The notes under the pieces were generated by a model. It made no database searches, was not told the DNA's origin, and was given only the letters and a program-made list of their open reading frames with translations. The translations under genes were made by a program, and so were the position numbers. This document shows, one piece after another, positions 51,622-64,000 of a DNA stretch of 64,000 nt; the stretch's first letter is position 1; each line of letters begins with the position of its first letter. The DNA is from Syngnathus acus (taxonomy: Eukaryota > Chordata > Actinopteri > Syngnathiformes > Syngnathidae): positions 10,737,342 through 10,801,341 of the forward strand of contig NC_051090.1 of NCBI RefSeq assembly GCF_901709675.1, read 5' to 3'.

Positions 51622-51633
51622 ATGTCAGCCCTC
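51622..51633. repeat. Right target-site duplication of the Rex3-like LINE
   Basis: Identical to 48393-48404. It follows the GGAT tail directly; the first two bases could also be part of the tail. Confidence 0.8.
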
Positions 51634-54489
51634 CTCATTAAATAGCAGAACCACATTACAGTACCATTCAAAGAACAGAATTAATCGAAGGATGGAACCA
51701 GCCACGTTTTTGTTTGTAGATACTATAGTCCTTAGGTTTGTTGTTGTTGTTTTTTTTCTTTTGTGCTTACGAGTAATAACAGTAAGATCAATTACATGTA
51801 ATTTTCTTGCTGCGGCAGCAGCAGCATGCTGTCTTCCAGTCGTCAAGCAATCTACACGCATGCCAAGCTGTTCACAAGTCTCACCACATGCGTCAGAGAT
51901 CCCAGATTCAAAGCTGTCTTTTTTGAACACATGGATGAGCATATCCAACCTCGTTTTGCGTTTCTACAAAGTGCACGAGCACCCGTGAGCACGTCGACAG
52001 CACTCAGCATGGCCATGGTCTCTTTATCTTCTCGTGAAGTGCTCCGGCTTTCGAATGCCCTCCACCGCTGTTTTGTGATCCCTGCTGTGTATTATCCAGC
52101 CATCTATCCATTCATCATGAGCAATCCATCATCCACTCCCTGTGATGTACCGAAGTCAAATTCCTTGTTTGGCATGCCCAAACATGGCGAATATAAATTC
52201 TTGAATCTTCCTGTTATGTTTCACCCGCATCAGAGAGCTCGGGCTGGTGGGGATCGAGATTCTCGGTAAAGACAGGATGCATACTTTTATTTTGGAACCG
52301 ATTTTTGCGTGATCTGTCCGTTTTGAGCTACCGATGGATTTGGAAATTGAAATGGTCACTGTTGCCATGTGACAGCCCTCCTTGATGTGATTTTTGGAGG
52401 CTACCTCTTCTGGTGCTTCTAAAAACAGCATTTGCTTGTCCATGGAGACAATCCGCAGCACCATCTGCTACATAGCAAACCGACAAATACAAGAACCGAT
52501 TAAGTGACTAGATGTGACAGCACTTCAGAAGATGTCACATTTGATTTTCTTGGGCGTATTCCACCAGTCTGACGTGCACAATTTCATACATGAGCTGCTG
52601 CTGTGCTCGACCCCTCCTGCAAGGCACACAGTTCTCCATCATCGTTGTGGATGGGAATATTTCTCTTTGGTACTTTTTTTATCCTTGATGCCCTTTCTCA
52701 TCAACCTTCAGAGGCCCACCTGCAGGAAGAGGCTTTAGCACCGGGTCGAGATCAATGAACTACTGTGCTTTGTTCAACCAGTACAGGATCTTATTTAGAG
52801 GCCCCCCGGGTGGCTTGGATCACCGGGGCACAGAGGGAGATGGGCAAAGCCGGCATCATTTCGTTCTCTCCCTGTTTAACATCAGCAGTGGGTCCCCACG
52901 TTTATTTATTCAGAGTCGAGGTCTGGTGGGTTAATTCTATAAAGGGGTTAATATTGGGAACATAATTGGATTCCTGCACCGCGGGAGCTCGCAAGATAAG
53001 AAATGTGTTTACAACACACTAAGCGTTGCCGCTTCTAAAGACCCGTTTACACAAGCTCGTGTTTGCCATTATCTGAGAACGGTGGCCCGATAAAGCTTGT
53101 AAATCTACTCTGATGTCATTAACACGTTCTCAATTGGTGATCGTCGTCAACATAATTTTCTTTACTGCTGCAGATCTTTTTAAAGTTGCTGTTGGGTGGG
53201 GCAAAGCAACACTGACGTACGCCCAGCGTTGAAAAAGTATGGAGATCTGGAGCTGCCAATGTTAGACTGGCAAATATGTTCGGAAGTACTTTGAACCTAT
53301 CTGCAAAAATGCTCGAAGAATCGCAAGCAAGTTGGACCTTACTGAACAGATCAGAAAAAATGCATTGAACCGGTGCAGCTCGGGTGTCCGCAATTCTGTT
53401 ATAAATTGAGCACACCTTGCGGCTCACGACATAATCAGGAATTAAAGGATAAATGCAGCAAGTGTGAAAAGGAGGCTGCGTCGAGCCCGACTTTATTCGG
53501 CTCGCTCTCTCCCGCTCGGCTTGTGGCTACGCCGCTCTTTATTTGGATGTTGGATTTAAAAGTCTCTTGAGAAGCAGCACAGTGGGTGACTGAGAAGAGT
53601 TTTATATCACACTATGAGCTTCCACTCAAGACATTCTCTATTCCTTTAGATTTCTTGTCATTTGCTCTCTGGATGTACGGGGATTGTACTTTGAAGCGGA
53701 GGAGTCGTGATCGTTGCGCGGCAAACGAGCAATCGAAGCAGTTTTGGTGCCTCGCACTTTGACAAGCAATTAGAGACAACCGCACCACGGCAAAAAAGGA
53801 CAAAAGCATGAATTTATATTTTTAACTACCCAGCAACAGCGGTGGAAGGTTTTGCCACAAAGAGCAGATGAAATGGTTCCTTTAAGAAGCTATGTCAGGA
53901 ATCAGATTTAAAAATGGTATCCATTCAGTGTCATTTTCGCATCCCAGCACAATTTGCAGCTTTTATCTCAGATCGGCAGTGCACTCCAAACAGTACCGGG
54001 CTCTGAGAGTGAAGATGAGGAGGCCACGGCCACCTCATAACCTTGCTGTCCTTCAGCAAATGGAGTTAACCCATTGTGCTGACAAGCGTGGCAGGCCGAT
54101 GTGGCCTTGCTGCAAATTGGGTGTCGTATTTACTTGAGTGGATTAAGCAGAGGCCCCCCGATTGGAAGCTTCGTTTTTCCTTAATGCTGCTGCCGGGTTA
54201 CTGTCGATTTGCAATGGCGGTACGTATACTGCATATCTAGCAGGACATGTGTGGTTGACTTTCCCGACTATGTGGACCTACACGCAAGCGAGGAGGTGAC
54301 GCAGTGGACGAGCTTAAAGTCCGTTTGCCGAGGATCCTCCGGGAGCCTATTAGCGCCTCTCGTTGGGGTGTGGAAACCCGGCGACGACTCTGTGGGATGT
54401 ATTCCAGCCACTGGAGGCTTTAAGTCGATACATTCATGGCAGAAATATGCAGGGAAGTACTATGTGCATATGGTCAGGAATGACATTGG
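51634..54489. other. Intergenic, no gene seen
   Basis: No exon or repeat was recognised. An ORF at 51826-52269 (147 codons) has no domain I know. Confidence 0.5.
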
Positions 54490-54668
54490 CTTCTATCAAG
54501 CTCGCTCCTCCAGGGCCGGAGTCGTGCATGTTTTTGCATTTGTGTCTCTGCTGCAACACACCTGATTCGACTGAGCAGATCATGAGCAAGTTCTGCGCAA
54601 GCTGATAACCATCCAGATTGTTTGAATCAGCTGGCATTGAAAACATGCGGGACACCGGCCCTCAACTA
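54490..54668. mobile_element. Foldback MITE relic, most complete copy
   Basis: The left arm has GGGCCGGAGTCGTGCATG, then CAACACACCTGATTCGA. The centre has ATCATGAGCAAGTTCTGC. The right arm has GTTTGAATCAGCTG, then AAAACATGCGGGAC and CCGGCCCT, the inverted partners of the left arm. This is a diverged copy of a palindromic, hAT-like MITE that is common in teleosts. The outer termini are lost. Confidence 0.7.
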
Positions 54669-57116
54669 ATATTGTTTTTTATTGTATAACAAATAGAATA
54701 TTTGTTTCATATTATTATTTGCGGGAAAGGTGTCCTATGGTGAATTAGCTTGCCAGATCGACAATTTATTTTACATTTGTATTCTATTAGCTACATGAGC
54801 CACAAAATTTGCTATGCATTGTTTTTGTCTTGTCCTGAAACTAAAGTACCTGTATCGGATATTCTTGCAGTTAAGAGCCTGTTTTCCAAAAGCGCTCCAT
54901 GGGAGCAGCCCAGGATGATTATTAAGAAATCGACAAAAAAATGGGTTGGCAGCCCAACTAGATGGAATGTTAGTGTGTCACAAGAAGGCAACTGATCTTT
55001 TGAGGAAAGCAAACAGACCTCAGCTTGACTTGAAGAGCTTAAAGCAGATTTCGTATTCGCAAAATGGGCTCAGTTGGGGTGAAGGAGGCAAAAACACAGA
55101 CTTTTCTTTCAAAATAAAACAATGCAAAACTAAATACTGAAATATGTGCTTGGATGAGGTCACTGCGTTATCTGACGTCCATCCCATTCCTGAAAGAGTG
55201 TTTACACATGCACGGGTGTTCTATACTGTTTGATCTTTTGTGTCTTATCAAGCTGTTCTGGAAATGAAGCTTTGCAAATGCGTTCTGTCCAAAGATGTCT
55301 ACTGAAGTTATTAACGAAATCCATCTGCTAGATATATGCAGTCCTTCAACAGCTGTTCTCAAAGTCATCAGTTATTCTGCAGGCTAAGTCAAAGTCAATT
55401 AGTATTTTTGTGGCTCAGGTGAAATGGACTGCAATCCTCATATTGTACAGCAACTATCTGCAATCCCTTTGCTCCTCTGCGGATGAGGTTGATTTGGACA
55501 ATCTCCCTGAAATACTGATAAAATGGCGAGAAGGTCATCTGCACTGTAGCAGTTCACATGTGGGCGTGGCCAAGCGGTTAATCTTGCTGAGCTGCAATGT
55601 ATTGTGCAGGAGGCCTAAGGCGTAAAACAGGTGATCATTTATCAGTGTTTTGCAGCACATTCTCTATGTACGATTTGTAAAAATAAAAGTAAGCAGCTAC
55701 ATTTATCTGGAGTTTAGTTGACTTCTTACAAAACTGCAAACTCGGCTCAAAAGAGGTGATACAAGTTTAAAATTCATCGTATAAATTATTCCGCGTCCTT
55801 CGGCAAGTGAATGATTATACATCTTGCAATGGTGTTTTGTTTATTCATTCGGATTCACCCAACTTGTTTCCAACGCCGCTTATTATTCGTGTGTGCTGTT
55901 TGGAACCAACAGCCACTTTTCACCAGCGCATGTCCTTCTGAAACATCTAGCATCGCTAGCAACAGAGTGTCAAAGTGTTCCACTCTGCCCTGTCTTACTT
56001 AAATCGTAAGATGGAATAATTTAAATATAATAAAGACCAATACAATGCATGCCCCATTTGCTTTGATTATGCCGTGCAGCTAGATTGAGTCATGCTGTCA
56101 ATGATATGTTTCTATCTTATGTTTTATTTATGATTTCTTGGTATGACAGAAATTGTTGATTCCTCGTCTAAGTGAAGAAACTTGCGTTAACTGAAGACAC
56201 CTGTTAATTAAGTGGCTGTGCATGCTTTTTAGCCTCCGAGTTTGGTGCAATCGCAAGGGTTTCACTCAAGTACCTGCTGCTGCGATATGGCTATTCTGTC
56301 AACGCGTATTAATCTCAACATTGTGACCAAGCCACCTCTCCCTGTCCCGTTCTGCACACTAAACTATCTGCAGTTTGTTTCCCCTGCGCTGACTCGTACC
56401 GACTTGGGCATAATTCCCATCTCACTCGTGTAATTTATGACTTTGTAGCCTACACGGACGGCCATACTGCATTATAAAGAAGCAGACCAAGAGTCTGTGA
56501 TTTTTTTTTTGTGTATGATGTAACTCGGCAGGAATCATACAAGGGGTGAGATAGAGAAGAGCAAATAATTCTGCAGTAACTTTGGATGGGTTGCCGCAAC
56601 CAGCCGGGACTGAAACTTGGTCACACAGTAAAGAGGCCATGTGATGGCAAATGGAATTGTGATTTGCTTGCACACTAGCCATGGTTGCAGGTGGCTGCCT
56701 TGTTCTAAGCTCCGTCCTGTTCTCAAGGTTATCAGATGAAAACCACACTGCGGTGGCTATCTTGTTAAGACACCTGTTTTGAAGAAAAGAACAATGATGA
56801 GCCGTTTAAAAAGAAAGCATGATGCCTCCTTCTAACAGCTGGAATGTTTTCCAAGGCCATGTGGCTATGAATGACAACAAAATTTGCATGTTGTGGAATG
56901 CATACACGCTGACTACAAAGCAGACCTTCCATTTCTTTTCCTGTGTGCAAATACAATTTATGCATGAGTTCATGCAGCTCTGTGCACCATCAAACAGGTG
57001 TGCTTTCTGAAGATCCAACTCACATGTAAATATTTTTTAATGAGCTGCATTCAATTGCTAAACTTAGCAGCATTTGATTGATGCATTGTGCACATGACTC
57101 ACAAGGCATACTTGCA
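54669..57116. other. Intergenic, no gene seen
   Basis: AT-rich sequence without recognisable genes, RNAs or repeat families. Confidence 0.55.
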
Positions 57117-57425
57117 AAACGTGTATGTAGTCTTTTATTAACACTTCTGTTTGTGACATTTTTGTTCAAAAGTAAAGCAAGTGAAATGTGTTCATTATAT
57201 TTATTTATCTATTTGATTTATTTATTCATTATACTTGCAAAACATGTAGTCTTTTATTATTAACACTTCTGTTTGTGACAAATGAGTTCATTATATTTGT
57301 CCTAATATTTATTTATTTATTTATATATATATATTTTTTTTTTTATTATACTTGATAAACCTGAATGTTATAAACACTTCTGTTTGTGTTCATTATATTT
57401 GTCCTAATATTGTTTTATTTATGTA
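57117..57425. repeat. Degenerate tandem repeat, unit about 120 bp, three copies
   Basis: Copies begin near 57117, 57239 and 57356. Each has AACACTTCTGTTTGTG preceded by a TTAT or ATAA word, followed by TTCATTATATTTGTCC or similar and then an ATTT-rich run. The spacings are about 122 and 117 bases. Confidence 0.8.
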
Positions 57426-57494
57426 TGTTTGTTTGTTTGTTTGTTTGTTTGCTTGCTTGCTTGCTTGCTTGCTTGTTTGCTTGTTTGTTTGTTT
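57426..57494. repeat. (GTTT)n / (GCTT)n microsatellite
   Basis: GTTT units flank a central block of GCTT units. The array directly follows the 120-bp tandem repeat. Confidence 0.95.
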
Positions 57495-57679
57495 CATTTT
57501 ATTTAACAGACAAGGCAATGAAGGACAATTTAACATCTCATTCATTTTTATTATGAGCGATGAGCGGCCAGGACAGAGATGTCCCAATTTCAGATTTCAT
57601 TTTTCTTTGTTCTATTACTCCTCCGAACCATCGAAAACACAAATTACGTTGCAGGCCGGGCATGTCCGGATCCGGTCAT

Positions 57680-57815
57680 CAAGAGCCGCTGTCCTGTCTG
57701 TTTTCTTGCATGTCTCCCTTGTTCAACACAGCTGATTCGAATGGATCAGCTCGTCAGCAAGTTCCGAAGAAACCTGAGAACAATCCCGATCATTTGAATC
57801 ACGTGTGTTGGATCT
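57680..57815. mobile_element. Foldback MITE relic
   Basis: AAGAGCCGCTGTCCTG, then TTCAACACAGCTGATTCGA, CAGCTCGTCAGCAAGTTC and, as the opposite arm, GATCATTTGAATCACGTG then TGTTGGA. It is the same palindromic family as the copies at 46258 and 54490, with its terminal parts missing. Confidence 0.7.
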
Positions 57816-59363
57816 GGACTGCTGCCCTTCACGACCGAATTCAGACAGCCCCAATGTAGGCACAAGAGTGAGCACCACTGCTCCGTTTGTGCCACCGTGT
57901 CACGTGAATATGTTTGTTGCTGCAAGCCAGTGTCACCATTCTTTGCGTCGTGTGCTCTAAAAGGTCATTTACTCCCTTTGGAATTCAGCATTATCCACTA
58001 GAAAATCCGCTCGATTTTCTTTTTTTTTCTTTTCCGAAGGAGACAAACGGGAAAGAACGCGATAGCTGCAGTCTTTCTTTGTTGTTGATAACATTCAGCG
58101 ACAGACAGATAATTACTCAAAGGTTGGCTGTGACGGCGGAAGCGGTGGCCAGTTCAGGGCTTTAATATCTGCAAAGTACGAAGGAATTGAATTGTTTGGG
58201 AGAGAGAGTACAGATTTGAACAATCAGGGGTAATGAAAGCAGTACGCAGGGAGAAAAGGTAGAGTATTAGCCCATCTGCGCCCCTCTTAACAGGTTTTCC
58301 TCTGTAACTTCTCTTCTGCAATAAGCAATTTCCGACTAAAGCTAAATTTGGTGACTTCTTTTGCAGCTAAATGGTTCCAAAACACTCTAAAGCAGACAGT
58401 GGCAACCTTTTGGACTTCACTTTGTGGTATCTTAATGAGCTCTTTAACCCCCAGGCCAGTGTAGACATAATAAATGTGGTTTGGAAGTGGAGTTTTGCCC
58501 GAAGGTAAAGAAAACCAGCTCATTTTCGAGTCTGTCACCTCACGTGGGAGCAAGTCTCGCGTACAAGGCAATCGTGTTTCCACCTATATGCTGCCTTCAA
58601 ATGGTAAGGGAAAGATGATCCTATCCACTTGTGGAAATTATGAGTGCATTGTGTTCAAGTGCTTTTGTTGACGTAGTTAAGGGAAACAGGGCAGACCCAG
58701 AGTTTACCCTTACCTGCTACTTAGGTAAAACAGTATTGAACTACTTAATTCATCTGCTACTGCAGGAAGAGGAGAAAATTGCATAAGAATGCAGACCACA
58801 CCGTGTACTTTCCTAAGGGGGGCAACAACGTTATCCTCGAATGACTGCTCGCGTCAGCTTTTAGAACCAATAACGGTGTTTTTAAATACGGCAACGAATA
58901 TAAATGGCGATGTTATCCCAATTGTGTATGCTACAGCACCATGGAGGCCACAAATTAACCAACTAACAGTAGAGAAAGTTTAACAATGCAATATTTTCAT
59001 AATTCACGACAATTTCGCTGCTCTCCGCCATTTTGAAAGGTCAAAGTTTATCTCATCTCGGCAGCTCGTGTCAAAAATTTTTTCCAGCTTTCCAGTGGTA
59101 ATTACGACGTGAGTGGGTGTTCATGTGCATTTTTGACGTCGGTTTCTGGTATTTACTTATTTACCAGAGGACGTGAAGGCAGCTTTAGTCGTGTCTCAGT
59201 GACATGAAAAGAGGGAATACAGAAAGCATCGTTAATGTGGTCAACATTTGATTCAGATCGTTTCGCTTGTGGCTTCAACGATGCAACCGATGAATAATGT
59301 GTTGGTGCTACAGCTGGAAGAAATAAAAATAAAAAATGAGGGTTTGACAAAAGAAATGTTGAG
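57816..59363. other. Intergenic, no gene seen
   Basis: No gene, RNA or repeat family recognised. Confidence 0.5.
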
Positions 59364-59563
59364 TCCCGTAATTTTCGGACTATAAGTCGCGGTTTTTTTT
59401 ATAGTTTGGGTGGGGGGGCGACTTATACTGAGGATGACGAAGATGACGAAGGGCCCCACGTACTACCGGCATCATTAGCGGCTTTGTTTGTAAGTGACAC
59501 GGAGGACGAAGAGTTTGAAGGATTTAATGATTTGGAGTGACACAGAAGGTTTGAAAAACTATT

Positions 59564-59870
59564 ATGGCTTTTACGCACGCCCTGTCCTACTCTACGGAGC
59601 TCTCTTTAACCTCCGTGGATGGAAGTCTGGGGCCGGCGCTCGGCCGGGTGGCTGTCCGGAGACGGTGGATGTGGCTCGGACATGGCTTTTACGCACACCC
59701 GGTCCTACTCTACGGAGCTCTCTTTCACCTCCGTGGAAGGAAGTCGAGGGCCGGTGCTCGGCCGGGTGGCTGTCCGGGGACGGTGGATGGGGCTCGGACA
59801 TGGCTTTTACGCACGCCCGGTCCTATTCTATGGAGCTCTCTTCCACCTCCGTGGCTGGAAGTGCCACCTC
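59564..59870. repeat. 118-bp minisatellite, about 2.6 copies
   Basis: Units begin ATGGCTTTTACGCAC at 59564, 59682 and 59800, exactly 118 bases apart. Each has TACGGAGCTCTCTTT or a close variant, CACCTCCGTGG, and CGGCCGGGTGGCTGTCCG. They differ by only a few bases. Because 118 is not a multiple of three, the three long ORFs here are the same repeat read in different frames, not genes. Confidence 0.95.
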
Positions 59871-59875
59871 CGGGG

Positions 59876-59940
59876 ATGGAAGTCCACGCCGCCACATGCC
59901 TGGAAGTCCACGCCGCCACACGCCTGGAAGTCCACGCCAG
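59876..59940. repeat. 24-bp tandem repeat, about 2.6 copies
   Basis: Units of TGGAAGTCCACGCCGCCACA followed by TGCC or CGCC follow directly after the 118-bp array. The unit start resembles the end of the 118-bp unit (GGCTGGAAGT), so it may have arisen from it. Confidence 0.9.
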
Positions 59941-60546
59941 TGCTTGGGTCCTTGTACTTTGTTAACGCTACAATATAGTTATATACTAGATCTGTGGAAT
60001 AACGACGAGGCTGACGTCAGGGCGCACGCGCGGCGTTGTTGACAAAGGACGAGGAATTTGATCGATGGATTTAATGATTTGGAGTGACACAGCTGGTTTG
60101 ATATTATTGCTTATATAATAGTTATTTGATATATAATTTATATATCGTTATATGGGCCTGTGGAATATTTTGAAGTGCAAGCTTCAGTCAGCGGCACGCA
60201 CCCATTGTTGACATAAAGGACGATCGATGGATTTAATGAATTGGAGTGACACAGATGGTTTTATAAACGTGTTATTTATGTAATAGTTATTTGAATAACT
60301 CTGAATGTTACGTCAGGCCCGTTCTCAGCTCTTCGTTTGTGTTTACGTCACGTTAGCTTACCTATCGTTTAGCCTGTTGTTGCTCGTTCATGTCTGTTCT
60401 TGGTGTTGGATTTTGCCGAATAAATGTTCCCCAAAATGCGACTTATACTCCGGAGCGACTTATATATGTTTTTTTTCACGTTATTGTGCATTTTATGGCT
60501 AATGCGACCTATATTCCGAGCGACTTTTAGTCCGAAAAATACGGTA

Positions 60547-63778
<3,232 letters not shown>

Positions 63779-64000
63779 GCTGAAAAGATTGCTGTCTGCT
63801 GCCAAGTGACCCAGCCTGTTGACTTAGTAGTCCACTCACACTGAAAGCTCTCTTGGATGGACAAGTGCTGCAGTCTCCTCCGTGATGAATGTGGAGACCA
63901 TGTGCTGTCGATTTTTTGACCAGTCTCAATACAAAGCGCAGTTTCAATGAAGATGGAATTTTATATCAAATGTACATAAAATCAGAATAGAGTGATTTGC

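Larger units (their letters stand above)
59364..60546. mobile_element. TIR DNA transposon carrying internal tandem repeats
   Basis: The left end, CCGTAATTTTCGGACTATAA then GTCGC, is inverted at the right end as GCGACTTTTAGTCCG, then AAAAATACGGTA (to 60546), about 25 bp with few mismatches. GCGACTTATA words repeat inside both ends. This matches a widespread non-autonomous fish repeat. Inside are a short acidic ORF segment (EDEEFEGF near 59500), a 118-bp minisatellite and a second duplicated stretch (60060 and 60222, 162 bases apart). No transposase is seen. The right end is followed by A and the left flank is not a clear TA duplicate. Confidence 0.75.

Noticed and set aside
51826-52269. 147-codon plus-strand ORF after the LINE
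   Set aside because: No known domain; probably chance.
59494-60042. 182-, 133- and 119-codon overlapping ORFs
   Set aside because: They are the 118-bp minisatellite read in three frames, so repeated peptide blocks are shared and no gene is implied.

Overview
The window is a gene-poor stretch of vertebrate nuclear DNA, almost certainly from a teleost fish. The case rests on a Rex3-type (RTE clade) LINE, a 5'-truncated L2/CR1-type LINE of the common fish kind, three copies of a fish SINE with a GTTAAAG-type end, palindromic MITE relics, a Ty3/gypsy-like solo LTR, long simple repeats, and one exon whose protein matches the vertebrate BRINP family. There is no sign of prokaryotic or viral gene organisation. 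Most open reading frames in the window look like chance ORFs.

The only host protein-coding sequence I can support is one minus-strand exon at 2613-2827. It encodes a signal peptide and the start of a BRINP protein, best fitting brinp3. It ends in a clean GTGAGT splice donor. Because the gene runs leftwards, its remaining coding exons must lie before position 1. To the right there is a plausible non-coding exon 1 and CpG-rich promoter at about 9218-9990, with a strong minus-strand donor at 9212-9217. On this reading 1-2612 is intron 2, 2875-9217 is intron 1, and everything right of about 10 kb is upstream intergenic desert. That layout is inferred.

The rest is desert with mobile-element islands: a TIR element end (about 150-464); an L2-type LINE with a SINE nested in it (13828-14960); a second SINE (16747-16917); a hAT-like MITE (24486-24871); a solo LTR with a 5-bp target duplication (28101-28444); a pogo/Tigger transposase relic (40433-40757); an old tandem duplication with a truncated SINE beside it (42236-43035); foldback MITE relics (46258, 54490 and 57680); an uninterrupted Rex3-like LINE of about 3.2 kb with a 12-bp target duplication (48405-51621); and a TIR element holding a 118-bp minisatellite (59364-60546). 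Simple repeats include (GGAT)n, (TG)n, a 24-base G run and (GTTT)n.

I found no convincing undescribed biological system. The observations most worth following are the uninterrupted LINE and its atypical endonuclease motif, the candidate brinp3 promoter, a near-perfect 18-bp-stem hairpin at 10446-10488, the minisatellite-bearing TIR element, and the unexplained CpG-containing block at 43046-43508.
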